From: a virus
Strand: one strand, 5' to 3'
IMG/VR virus record: IMGVR_UViG_3300044608_001918
Coordinates: 1 to 45,429 of that record
DNA: 45,429 bases
A program made the position numbers and the translations under genes. Every line of letters begins with the position of its first letter. Position 1 is the first letter of the stretch. The notes under the pieces were generated by a model. The model made no database searches, was not told the DNA's origin, and saw nothing but the letters and a program-made list of their open reading frames with translations. Positions 21,119-27,836 of the stretch are shown one piece after another.

Positions 21119-21376
21119 ATGACCGTCAACCAATTCGCCCGCCTGGCCGCCGAGCTCGCCGGAAAGCCGGCCGACGTTCGCCGCACGTTCGAGCTGATGG
21201 CCGCCGGCGACCTGGCCGCGGCCGCCAATGCGGCCGGCGGCCGCGGTTCCGATACGTGGTGGGCGGCCGAGTTTTTTGTTCTTCGCCTGGCCGAACACGG
21301 GGCCACGGAGCCGCCGCGGTTCAAGGCCGCCGAGCCGAAGCCACGCCCGCGCACGATGGCCCTTTTTGCTGACTGA
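21119..21376 (+). CDS. Hypothetical 85-residue protein
   Basis: ATG 21119 has GAGGAG upstream. The protein is helical and Ala-rich (VNQFARLAAELAGKPADVRRTFELMAAGDLAAAANAAGG), then WWAAEFFVLRLAEHG, and ends in a basic Pro-rich tail PKPRPRTMALFAD. No family is recognised. It is in the P1 transcription unit. Ala codons are nearly all GCC, as in the whole plus-strand block, which may reflect a common history. Confidence 0.55.
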   Translation: MTVNQFARLAAELAGKPADVRRTFELMAAGDLAAAANAAGGRGSDTWWAAEFFVLRLAEHGATEPPRFKAAEPKPRPRTMALFAD

Positions 21377-21446
21377 AGCCACGCCAACCAATACACCCGA
21401 CACGGCCGCGGGAAACCGGCCGCACACTTGAACGGAGCCCGACACG

Positions 21447-21860
21447 ATGAACGCCACGCCCACATATCACGTCCGGAAAATCAGCGACCCACGCAGCCGC
21501 GGCGCGTGCTTCTGGTTCGAGATCGAAGCCACGGCCAGCAACGGCGCCCGCTGGCACGTGGCCACGGTCGACACGCGGAAGGAGGCCCGCGAACTACTGG
21601 CCAGCATCGAGGCCGACGACGCCCGGCGCCTGGCCGAGGCCGCCAGCCGTGCACGTGAGGCCGCGTACGCTCGCCTTGACGCTGCCCGCCGCACGGCCGA
21701 CGAGCTCAACGCCCGCCGCCGCGTTGCCCGTGCTCACGGCCTGGCCGGCGACCTGGCCGATGAGCGGCTCGCCGCAGCTCGTGAGTTGATCGCCGCTCGA
21801 GCCGCCTACGACGCGGCCGTGGTCGCCGAGTTCCCCTACGCCGACGAGGTAACCGCATGA
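21447..21860 (+). CDS. Hypothetical coiled-coil protein, 137 residues
   Basis: ATG 21447 follows CGGAG. The N-terminal part is a small beta region (TYHVRKISDPRSRGACFWFEIEATASNGARWHVATVDT) resembling short antiparallel sheets. The rest is a long Ala/Arg/Glu helix typical of coiled coils (KEARELLASIEADDARRLAEAASRAREAAYARLDAARRTADEL). The stop overlaps the next ATG. No family is recognised. It may oligomerise. Confidence 0.6.
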   Translation: MNATPTYHVRKISDPRSRGACFWFEIEATASNGARWHVATVDTRKEARELLASIEADDARRLAEAASRAREAAYARLDAARRTADELNARRRVARAHGLAGDLADERLAAARELIAARAAYDAAVVAEFPYADEVTA

Positions 21861-21955
21861 TCGCCCTTGCACTCGCCACCGCCTTGACCCTGGCCGCCGC
21901 GGCCATCGTCGACCACCTGGCCACGCTGACGACGAAAAAATTTCTTACCCCTTAA
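21857..21955 (+). CDS. 32-residue single-helix membrane peptide
   Basis: ATG 21857 overlaps the previous stop (ATGA). The peptide is a hydrophobic helix (IALALATALTLAAAAIVDHLATL) with a short basic end TTKKFLTP. The TAA is just before promoter P2. The coupling and coherent membrane segment support it despite the length. It could be a toxin-like or exclusion peptide, which is speculation. Confidence 0.45.
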   Translation: MIALALATALTLAAAAIVDHLATLTTKKFLTP

Positions 21956-21980
21956 CTACTTGTGACCGATAGGATACAAC
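21952..21980 (+). promoter_or_regulatory. Promoter P2 with the conserved 17-mer
   Basis: -35 TTAACT (21952-21957), 17-base spacer, -10 TACAAC (21975-21980). The spacer and -10 contain TTGTGACCGATAGGATA (21960-21976), identical to P1 and P3. It drives the ardC gene, which has its own AAGGAG before ATG 22030. Confidence 0.75.
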
Positions 21981-22029
21981 TAACCAACCAGCGGCTAAGA
22001 CGGCCGCCAAACTTCGAAGGAGAGACAAG

Positions 22030-22974
22030 ATGCCCGCGACAACGACAACCCGCCCCGACGTTTACCAGACCGTTACCGACGCCATCGTGGCCCGGCTCGA
22101 AGCCGGCGACGTGGCCCCCTGGCATCAGCCGTGGAAGGCCGGCCACGCGGCCGGCCCGACGTGTCGACCGCTCCGCCACAACGGCCAGCCGTACAGCGGA
22201 ATCAATGTGCTCATGTTGTGGATGGCCGCCGAGGCCAAGGGCTACACGGCCCCGCTCTGGCTCACGTTCAAGCAGGCTACCGACTTTGGCGGCCACGTCC
22301 GGAAGGGTGAGAAGTCGACCACCGTGGTCTACGCTTCGACGTTCAAGAGGACGGAAACCAGCGACGACGGCACGAAGGTAGACCGCTCGATACCGTTCCT
22401 CAAAACCTACGCCGTATTCAACGCCGAACAATGCGACGGCCTGCCCGCTCGTTTCACGGAGCAGGTCCCGCCGCCGGCCGGACACGTCGACCCGCTGCCC
22501 GCCGTGCTCGACTTTGCCCGCCACACCGGCGCCGACATTCGCACCGGCGGCGCCCGTGCTTACTACACGCCGACCGGCGACTACGTGCAGATGCCCGAGG
22601 CGGCCACGTTCGAGAGCCCCGAGGCCCACGCGGCCACGCTGGCCCACGAGCTCGCACATTGGACGGGCCACGGCTCCCGCCTGGCTCGTGACTTCAAGGC
22701 TTCGAAGCGCTTCGGCGACGACGCCTACGCGGCCGAAGAACTTGTCGCCGAACTGGCCGCGGCTTTCCTGGCCGCCGATCTAGGCTTCGAAGCCACGCCC
22801 CGCGACGACCACGCCGCCTACCTGGCCTCGTGGCTCCGCGTGATGAAGGCCGACAAGCGGGCCATTTTCACCGCCGCCAGCGCGGCCAGCCGGGCGGCCG
22901 CCTACCTGCACTCGCTCCAGCCGGGCGGGGCCAACGTCCTGGCCGAGGAGCTCGAGCCCGCCGCCGCGGAATGA
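22030..22974 (+). CDS. ardC: ArdC-like antirestriction protein
   Basis: This 314-residue protein has both ArdC parts. The N-terminal ssDNA-binding domain (DVYQTVTDAIVARLEAGDVAPWHQPW, GQPYSGINVLMLW) is followed by a zinc-metallopeptidase-like domain with HELAHWTGH (206-214) and a downstream Glu in AAEELVAEL as the third ligand. ArdC proteins bind incoming single strands and counter host restriction. It heads the P2 unit with ribosome site AAGGAG. Its N-terminal domain is also found with plasmid primases, and a Prim-Pol lies nearby. Expression in a lysogeny-side block fits protection during entry or transfer. Confidence 0.88.
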   Translation: MPATTTTRPDVYQTVTDAIVARLEAGDVAPWHQPWKAGHAAGPTCRPLRHNGQPYSGINVLMLWMAAEAKGYTAPLWLTFKQATDFGGHVRKGEKSTTVVYASTFKRTETSDDGTKVDRSIPFLKTYAVFNAEQCDGLPARFTEQVPPPAGHVDPLPAVLDFARHTGADIRTGGARAYYTPTGDYVQMPEAATFESPEAHAATLAHELAHWTGHGSRLARDFKASKRFGDDAYAAEELVAELAAAFLAADLGFEATPRDDHAAYLASWLRVMKADKRAIFTAASAASRAAAYLHSLQPGGANVLAEELEPAAAE

Positions 22975-22985
22975 CCCCACGCCAT

Positions 22986-23010
22986 GCCGGCGGCCACCGT
23001 GGCCGCCGGC
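22986..23010 (+). terminator. GC-rich hairpin after ardC
   Basis: GCCGGCGGCCA and TGGCCGCCGGC form a perfect 11-bp stem around a 3-base loop, 11 bases after the ardC stop. There is no T run, so it may slow polymerase or stabilise the ardC mRNA 3' end rather than act as a full intrinsic terminator. Confidence 0.45.
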
Positions 23011-23044
23011 CGGAACCAAGCGACCCCAACCAGGAGCCCCGACC

Positions 23045-23719
23045 ATGCACCGATTCAAAGTCTTAGGAATGACCGACGAGCCGGGATACTGTGACCTATG
23101 CGGCACCAGGTGCCCACGCCGCCGCGTAGCCGTTGAACTGATCCTAGAAGACGGCAGCACGACCGGCGACGTTCAACTGTGGGGCGTGGTCTGTGCCGCC
23201 GAGGCCCGCAGCGGCCGCCGCGACTCCGCCATAGCCCGGCAGCTACGGGCCGAGGCCGAGGAGGCCGGAGCCTACGCCGGCCCGGCCCGCAGCCGCCGCC
23301 GGCCGGCGATGCCGCACGCACGCCGGCAGACACGCCGCGAGGCTATCGCGGCCGCCGCTGCCCTGGCTGCCGAGGCCCGTATCGTATGGTTCCGCACCGC
23401 GTCGGCCGTGCCGGCCGAAGTGGCCGCCGCCGAGGCCGGCGGCCGGCCGTGCACGCCGGGCGGCCGATACTACACCCACGACGGCGGCCGCCTCGTCGAC
23501 TCGACCGACGAACTGATGGCCGACGACAAGCGCCGCCGGTGGCTCGCCGCCGAGGCCCGTTTCATCAACGCCGGGCACCCGCCCATCACCGGCCGCCGCT
23601 ACGCACACCCGGACGGCCGGCGGGCGATCGTCAACAGCACCAGCCCCACCGACCTGGCCAGGTTCGAGCGGCACGGCTTCCGGCCGGCCGCTGCCCCGTG
23701 CCCAGCGGCCACCGCCTAG
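23045..23719 (+). CDS. Protein with N-terminal Cys knuckle, unknown
   Basis: This 224-residue protein starts after GGAG. Residues 14-50 hold a likely zinc site (YCDLCGTRCPRR... plus a later VCAAEA). The middle is Ala/Arg-rich and helical, and the C-terminal part contains two short similar segments (GGRPCTPGGRYYTHDGGRLVDS and ITGRRYAHPDGRRAIVNS), which look like an internal repeat. No family is recognised. The zinc knuckle and basic helices suit nucleic-acid binding. Confidence 0.6.
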   Translation: MHRFKVLGMTDEPGYCDLCGTRCPRRRVAVELILEDGSTTGDVQLWGVVCAAEARSGRRDSAIARQLRAEAEEAGAYAGPARSRRRPAMPHARRQTRREAIAAAAALAAEARIVWFRTASAVPAEVAAAEAGGRPCTPGGRYYTHDGGRLVDSTDELMADDKRRRWLAAEARFINAGHPPITGRRYAHPDGRRAIVNSTSPTDLARFERHGFRPAAAPCPAATA

Positions 23720-23813
23720 CGGCGGCCGCCCCCGCCCGCCCCGGCACGCCGCCGGGCTGGACGGGGCCGGCCCTTCGCCGACCCGTAGACCCCAACCCCA
23801 GGAGCCCGTAACC

Positions 23814-24218
23814 ATGGCCACGACTTGCACCCGAACGAAACTTGCCGACGCCGCAGCCGAGGCTATCGCCTGCAGCTTTCACAACCTGCCCGCCGGCCAC
23901 GTCCCGACGTATCACGAGAAAGAGCAAACATGCGGAGGCTACGCGGCGGAATCGTGGACGACCAACTACATCACCATCCACCCGCACGAAATCGACCACG
24001 AGCACGCCGACCAGCTACCGCCGTTCGTCGCCGCGATTCTGTGGAACGTCCGCCCCTACGCATCCAACGACGCCCGCCGGATCCCGACTGTGAGCGTGGC
24101 CGCTTTCATCACGCCGACCGGCGGCCGCCTGGCCCGCACCATGACGGCCGAAACGGCCGCGGCCATCGAAGCCGAAACCGCCGAGCTGCTCGAGGGATTT
24201 GGGCCGCGTGCCCGCTGA
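23814..24218 (+). CDS. Hypothetical 134-residue protein
   Basis: ATG 23814 follows AGGAG. The sequence is well-mixed and less biased than its neighbours, with His/Cys-rich segments (CSFHNLPAGHVPTYHEKEQTCGGYAAESWTTNYITIHPHEIDHEHADQLP) that could bind a metal, followed by a beta strand (RIPTVSVAAFITPTGGRLA) and an acidic helix. No family is recognised. It is the second gene after ardC. Bases 24219-24333 after it are Pro-codon-rich and hold no clear gene. Confidence 0.6.
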   Translation: MATTCTRTKLADAAAEAIACSFHNLPAGHVPTYHEKEQTCGGYAAESWTTNYITIHPHEIDHEHADQLPPFVAAILWNVRPYASNDARRIPTVSVAAFITPTGGRLARTMTAETAAAIEAETAELLEGFGPRAR

Positions 24219-24333
24219 CCCGGCCGCCCCCACGCCGCCCCCGCCCCCGCCGGCGCCCGAGGCCGGCGGCACCGGGGTCGACGTGGCGACTTCCGCCACC
24301 CACGCCCGCTACCCCAACCGGAGAACCACGCCC

Positions 24334-24627
24334 ATGCCCGCCTACGCCGTCATCAGCAACTACGCCGGAAAGGTGATCGACCACCGCGACTACCCCCGCC
24401 GGTGCCGCAGGCTTTCCGAGGCCGAACTGCTCTACACGATCGCCGACGCCCGCGAAAGCATCGCCGCCTGGCCCGACTCGCCAAACGCAGGGTACTACCA
24501 GGATGAAATCAGCTACGCCGCCGGCGAGCTCGAGCGGCGCCGCCGCGGAGGCCGGAGGGACACGAGCCCGGCCGCGGTCGCGGCCGCCGTCCGCGAGGCC
24601 GCCATGGCCGAACTGCTCGACGAATGA
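24334..24627 (+). CDS. Hypothetical 97-residue protein
   Basis: ATG 24334 (PAYAVISNYAGKVIDHRDYPRR) has CGGAG ten bases upstream. The open frame back to 24199 is a Pro-rich run without a site. After a short beta start the protein is helical (RRLSEAELLYTIADARESIAAWPDSPNAGYYQDEISYAAGELERRRRGG). No family is recognised. It ends just before three ATGAAGCCACGC repeats. Confidence 0.55.
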   Translation: MPAYAVISNYAGKVIDHRDYPRRCRRLSEAELLYTIADARESIAAWPDSPNAGYYQDEISYAAGELERRRRGGRRDTSPAAVAAAVREAAMAELLDE

Positions 24628-24700
24628 AGCCACGCCCGCCCACGCCCATGAAGCCACGCACGCCCAGCCTTGCCGCCCCAATGAAGCCACGCACGCCAGC
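24625..24700 (+). repeat. Three tandem ATGAAGCCACGC units
   Basis: The 12-mer ATGAAGCCACGC occurs three times, the last two extended as ATGAAGCCACGCACGCC, between the stop of the 97-residue gene and promoter -35 at 24706. Related GCCACGC segments recur in most intergenic gaps of this block (21073, 21376, 22976, 24963, 25397, 25459). Confidence 0.65.
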
Positions 24701-24705
24701 CGACG

Positions 24706-24735
24706 TTGACAATAGTGCCCGACCGGGAATAATTG
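24706..24735 (+). promoter_or_regulatory. Consensus-like promoter for the small HTH gene
   Basis: -35 TTGACA (24706-24711) and -10 ATAATT/TAATTG (from 24729/24730), spaced 17-18 bases, give the best sigma70-type match in the block. The -10 ends five bases before ATG 24741, so transcription would begin at the start codon. It lacks the shared 17-mer, unlike P1-P3. Confidence 0.7.
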
Positions 24736-24740
24736 CTCCC

Positions 24741-24959
24741 ATGGCACCAAAAATAGATCCCGACAAATACATGACCGTTGGCAACGCGGCCAAGTTGGCC
24801 AACGTCAGCCGCGGATGGATGCGGCGACTCGTGAAGGGCGGCCACGTGGCCGGCATCGAGATCGACGGCCAGACGTTCGTGCTGCAGACGGCCGCCAAGG
24901 CTTACGCCGACACGATCCCGCCACTAGGGCGGCCACGCGGCGGCAAGCACCCGAACTAA
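24741..24959 (+). CDS. Small excisionase-like HTH protein
   Basis: A 72-residue protein starts at ATG 24741 without a Shine-Dalgarno. It is nearly all one MerR/excisionase-type HTH: DKYMTVGNAAKLANVSRGWMRRLVKGGHVAGIEIDGQTFVLQTAAKAYADT. It is basic at the end (RPRGGKHPN). A consensus promoter ends five bases upstream, pointing to a leaderless mRNA. It could act as excisionase for the integrase or as the regulator of the conserved 17-mer promoters. Its HTH resembles the C-terminal part of the 20478 protein. The frame open upstream to 24624 runs through tandem repeats and was rejected. Confidence 0.72.
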   Translation: MAPKIDPDKYMTVGNAAKLANVSRGWMRRLVKGGHVAGIEIDGQTFVLQTAAKAYADTIPPLGRPRGGKHPN

Positions 24960-24990
24960 GGAGCCACGCACGCCAAGCAAACTACAGCCC

Positions 24991-25019
24991 TTGCCTACTT
25001 GTGACCGATAGGATAGTAT
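24991..25019 (+). promoter_or_regulatory. Promoter P3 with the conserved 17-mer
   Basis: -35 TTGCCT (24991-24996), 17-base spacer, -10 TAGTAT (25014-25019). It contains TTGTGACCGATAGGATA (24999-25015) exactly as in P1 and P2. The gene at 25068 has GGAGG before its ATG. Three identical elements in one strand indicate a shared regulator. Confidence 0.75.
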
Positions 25020-25067
25020 TCAGACACCAAGGCCGACAAACGGCCACAACCCTGGAGGATTGAAACC

Positions 25068-25397
25068 ATGACCACGCCCGCCCATGACCCCGACGCCATC
25101 GTGCTCGAGGCCTGCCCGCCCGAGCTCGCCACCATCAGCCTTGCCGGTATTGTCGGCTGCGATCCGCTCACGCGGCCCGTCGTCGACGCCCTGGCCGATG
25201 GCGCCGAGCTGCCCGAGGAGTTTCAGATTCTCGACACCTACGCCGACTGCGGTGAGCCGTCGTCGGTCTGGCGGATTCAGCGAATCCGCCAGGAGGTACG
25301 CGAGACTCTCCAATTCTTCGGCCTGCCCGCCACGCTCGCCGACCGGCTCCCGCCGGCCAGCCTCGAAGAAACGCTCGTCGGCCTGGAGATTCTGTAG
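25068..25397 (+). CDS. Hypothetical 109-residue protein upstream of Prim-Pol
   Basis: ATG 25068 follows GGAGG. The protein is acidic and helical (DALADGAELPEEFQILDTYADCGEPSSVWRIQRIRQEVRETLQFFGLPATLADRLPPASLEETLVGLEIL). No family is recognised. It is first in the P3 unit, before the Prim-Pol gene, so it may be a helper for priming. That is inferred from position only. Confidence 0.6.
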   Translation: MTTPAHDPDAIVLEACPPELATISLAGIVGCDPLTRPVVDALADGAELPEEFQILDTYADCGEPSSVWRIQRIRQEVRETLQFFGLPATLADRLPPASLEETLVGLEIL

Positions 25398-25410
25398 CCA
25401 CGCCGCCCCC

Positions 25411-25436
25411 GCCCGCCGGCAACAGGGCCGGCGGGC
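25411..25436 (+). terminator. GC-rich hairpin between 25068 gene and Prim-Pol
   Basis: GCCCGCCGGC and GCCGGCGGGC form a perfect 10-bp stem with a 6-base loop 13 bases after the stop. It has no T run. It may attenuate or process the transcript before the Prim-Pol gene. Confidence 0.4.
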
Positions 25437-25466
25437 ATCACCCACGCCAATCACGGAGCCACGCCC

Positions 25467-25952
25467 ATGCACGACCTCGCCCCCCTCGCCGCCGCCGGCT
25501 GCCGGTTTATCCGGCTCGCCCGCGGAGAGAAACGCCCGTTAGGTGCCGCCTGGCAGCACCGATCCACTGACGACTTGATATACGTCAACAAATGGTTGGC
25601 CGCCGGCTCCAACGTCGGCCTGCTACTTGGCCCCGAATCGGGCGTGGTGGACGTTGAATACGACGATCCGGCCGGGCTCGAGCAGCTCGCCGCGTTTGGC
25701 GTGCTCGACCTCCGCACGCCCGCCTACCGCTCCGCCCGTGGCGAGCACAGGCTATTCCGTTGGGAGCCGTGGATGCCGGCGACCGCGGCCGTGAAGGTGG
25801 ACGACATCGAAATACGCATCGGCGGCCGGGCCGCTCAATCTGTGCTTCCGCCCAGCCGCCACCCCAGCGGTGCCGCCTACGAGTGGATCACCGACCCCGC
25901 TACGCCTATCGCCCCGTTCCCCGCCCAACTGCTCGCAGGAGTCTACGCATGA
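25467..25952 (+). CDS. Stand-alone Prim-Pol (AEP primase-polymerase) domain
   Basis: This 161-residue protein matches the N-terminal bifunctional primase/polymerase domain: GEKRPLGAAWQ, SNVGLLLGPESGVVDVEYDD with metal-binding acids (residues 62-66), RGEHRLFRW (91-99) and LPPSRHPSGAAYEW (127-140). In other mobile elements this domain is usually fused to a helicase or HTH; here it is alone. It would lay primers, or short DNA, at an origin. The iteron region and ArdC in the same strand block suggest a plasmid-like replication set. The stop overlaps the next ATG (ATGA). Confidence 0.83.
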   Translation: MHDLAPLAAAGCRFIRLARGEKRPLGAAWQHRSTDDLIYVNKWLAAGSNVGLLLGPESGVVDVEYDDPAGLEQLAAFGVLDLRTPAYRSARGEHRLFRWEPWMPATAAVKVDDIEIRIGGRAAQSVLPPSRHPSGAAYEWITDPATPIAPFPAQLLAGVYA

Positions 25953-26200
25953 TCCGCGACGTGCTCCGCTCCGTGCTCGTGGTGGCTACGCTCGCCGCCG
26001 CCGCCTCGATCCTGGTCGACACGCGGCTCCGCTTGGCCGCTATCGACGCCTGCCACCGGCAGGCCGTGGCCACCCACGCCGCCCCGCAGGCCGCCTACTA
26101 CGCCGCCCCAGCCACGCCGCCGCAGCCCGAGGGACGGCTGCAGCAGTTTGGCCGGGCCGTCGTCAACATGGCCGACGCCGCTATTGGCGTGGTGCGTTAG
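25949..26200 (+). CDS. Small membrane-anchored protein
   Basis: ATG 25949 overlaps the Prim-Pol stop. Residues 4-25 (DVLRSVLVVATLAAAASILVDT) form one membrane segment, followed by an Ala/Pro-rich outer part (HAAPQAAYYAAPATPPQPEGRLQQFGRAVVNMADAAIGVVR). Its 83 residues end in a TAG that overlaps the stop of the convergent minus-strand gene by four bases (26197-26200). The function is unknown; surface exclusion is one possibility. Confidence 0.55.
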   Translation: MIRDVLRSVLVVATLAAAASILVDTRLRLAAIDACHRQAVATHAAPQAAYYAAPATPPQPEGRLQQFGRAVVNMADAAIGVVR

Positions 26201-26892
26201 TCGAGCACGCCGATCGCCATTACCTGCAGCTCGGCGGAAGGATTCACAAACGACAGAGACACGCCCGTGCCGGCCGCCGTGGCCGCCGCCGAAAGCGTGA
26301 TGGCCGTGCCGCTGGTGATGGCGGCAATGGTGGCCCCGGCCGGGATCCCCGTGCCCGTCGCCGACATTCCGGCCAGCAGGCTTGAGGTCGAAGAAAGGCC
26401 CGTCACCGCCACCTGGCCGCTCGTGGTGTTGCCCGTGAGCGTGTAGGCCTGGTCGGTGTTAACGATGCTCATTACCTTCGACGTGTTAGAAACAAGGAAC
26501 CCGGCTTTCGGGGCCGTGGCTACGACGATGCCGTCCGGTGCAACCGCGAGCGTGCCGCTGCTCGAAAAGCCGGACCATCGGTTAGTCGGCGATCCGCCAA
26601 CCGTGAACGTCGTCACCGGCGAAAGGTTGCGAAGCACGAACGCCTTCGCCTTCCACAGGTACAGGTTTCCCGTGGCGCCGAATACTGAACGCGGCAGGGC
26701 AGTGAGGTCGAAAGAATCATCGCCGCCGGCAGCGAGCGAGTAGGTTTTCGCCCAATAGGAATCCGCCTGGTCGTCGCCCATGCCATTGGCCAGAGCCAGG
26801 GCTAGGTTGATCGTGGTGGAATCAACCGCTGTGCCGTCAGTCCACGTCGGGCTGAACTGCACCGTACCGAACATCGAAAAAGACCGTGCCAT
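26197..26892 (-). CDS. Beta-rich virion or surface-associated protein
   Basis: This is the last gene of the minus-strand operon. The start ATG 26892 overlaps the previous TAA with GGAGG upstream. The 231-residue protein begins MFGTVQFSPTWTDG, with WAKTYSLAAGGDDSFDLTALPRSVFG and a C-terminal Ig-like or repeat region (TSGQVAVTGLSSTSSLLAGMSATGTGIPAGATIAAI). The last part matches a motif seen in phage decoration and fibre proteins (TGTGIPAGATI). It may decorate the head or tail. No signal peptide is seen. Confidence 0.6.
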   Translation of the reverse strand: MARSFSMFGTVQFSPTWTDGTAVDSTTINLALALANGMGDDQADSYWAKTYSLAAGGDDSFDLTALPRSVFGATGNLYLWKAKAFVLRNLSPVTTFTVGGSPTNRWSGFSSSGTLAVAPDGIVVATAPKAGFLVSNTSKVMSIVNTDQAYTLTGNTTSGQVAVTGLSSTSSLLAGMSATGTGIPAGATIAAITSGTAITLSAAATAAGTGVSLSFVNPSAELQVMAIGVLD

Positions 26893-27278
26893 TACCGTAC
26901 CTCCCGTGAGCGTTGGGCCATTTCTTGCAATCGGTCACGCCACTGCGACGACGACCACCATAGTTCGAGGATCACGTGGCAGATGCCGACGACCGTGCCG
27001 GCCAGCAGCATTTGCCACATCGGGCCGACGCCGTGCCTGGCCTCCCATTGCTCACGCACCTGGGCGCGAACGAGGGCCATCGCATGGTCTATGCTCTTAT
27101 GGCACCGCCCGCCGGCCAGCTCGGCCGCCTCAAGATGCTTGTGCGGCCAATGCCGAACGACGAGCATCGTCAGCTCGTCGATCCGCCACGTCTGGCACCA
27201 TTGGGCACGGTTGCCCAGCCGATAGCGAACGTGGGCCGCGAGCTGCTCTAGGGGCTCCACGCTCACCTCGTCGGGCAT
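26892..27278 (-). CDS. Putative membrane protein of the lysis region
   Basis: This 128-residue protein has an N-terminal soluble helical part (DEVSVEPLEQLAAHVRYRLGNRAQWCQTWRIDELTMLVVRHWPH) and one membrane segment (MWQMLLAGTVVGICHVILELWW), then a charged tail. It overlaps the gene upstream by 16 bases. The position with other small membrane genes makes a holin or antiholin role possible, but the long soluble part is unusual. Function is inferred from context only. Confidence 0.55.
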   Translation of the reverse strand: MPDEVSVEPLEQLAAHVRYRLGNRAQWCQTWRIDELTMLVVRHWPHKHLEAAELAGGRCHKSIDHAMALVRAQVREQWEARHGVGPMWQMLLAGTVVGICHVILELWWSSSQWRDRLQEMAQRSREVR

Positions 27279-27565
27279 TTGCCGTCAGGACACGCTTTCG
27301 GCGACTTGCACTTGCACGTTTTCGGGCATGGACACACCTGCGAGATTCGCCCGTCCGGCTTCCAATAGCCGTTCACGCACGTGCCGCCGCAAGCACAATC
27401 CGCCGGCGCAGGCGGAGCCGGCGGGGCAGGGGGCTCGGCGTCCGGCGCAAACGCCGCATAGGCCACCGCCACGGCTCCGGCCGCACGCGGCCGCTCGAGG
27501 TCGATCGCCTGGGGATCCGCAGACAACCACGCTAGGAAGGCGAGAATCCATTGCCATAGTGACAT
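27263..27565 (-). CDS. Cys-rich secreted protein
   Basis: This 100-residue protein starts at ATG 27565. Residues 1-17 (SLWQWILAFLAWLSA) are a signal or anchor. After a Pro/Ala linker (PPAPPAPPAPA) comes a Cys-rich domain with CACGGTCVNGYWKPDGRISQVCPCPKTCKCKSPKACPDGKCP, about ten cysteines. It would fold by disulfides or bind metal outside the cytoplasm. It sits in the lysis region. Its role could be envelope damage or shielding; nothing specific is shown. Confidence 0.6.
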   Translation of the reverse strand: MSLWQWILAFLAWLSADPQAIDLERPRAAGAVAVAYAAFAPDAEPPAPPAPPAPADCACGGTCVNGYWKPDGRISQVCPCPKTCKCKSPKACPDGKCPTR

Positions 27566-27826
27566 TCACCACCCCCTCGCGTGATTGAGCAACGGCTGGC
27601 CGTCTTCGCCAAGCCGGGCGTGAACGAGATAGGTTTCCTCGACCGACTCCGGCGGCTGCTCGGCCACGAGCGCCACCCACAAGAAGCCTTTCGCCATCCT
27701 GGCCAGCATCCGCAGCACGGGCCGATCCTTGACCGGAGCTATGGGCGAGCTCGGCGAGCTGGCCAGCCAGTAGCCGGCCGCCAGGGCGACGACGAGCGCG
27801 AGAATCGTGTTGCGATCCAGCCGCAT
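27566..27826 (-). CDS. Membrane-anchored small protein (spanin-like candidate)
   Basis: ATG 27826 has AGGAG seven bases upstream and a GTATTTCGAT element over the start codon. The 86 residues hold an N-terminal membrane segment (NTILALVVALAAGYWLA), then a periplasmic-looking part (RMLARMAKGFLWVALVAEQPPESVEETYLVHARLGEDGQP). One anchor plus a small outer domain after the peptidase gene fits a spanin-like or accessory lysis protein. No canonical spanin motif is visible. Confidence 0.5.
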   Translation of the reverse strand: MRLDRNTILALVVALAAGYWLASSPSSPIAPVKDRPVLRMLARMAKGFLWVALVAEQPPESVEETYLVHARLGEDGQPLLNHARGW

Positions 27827-27836
27827 CGAAATACTC

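Noticed and set aside
22986-25436. Hairpins after ardC and before Prim-Pol as strong intrinsic terminators
   Set aside because: The stems are perfect but no T run follows, so I list them only as possible attenuators.
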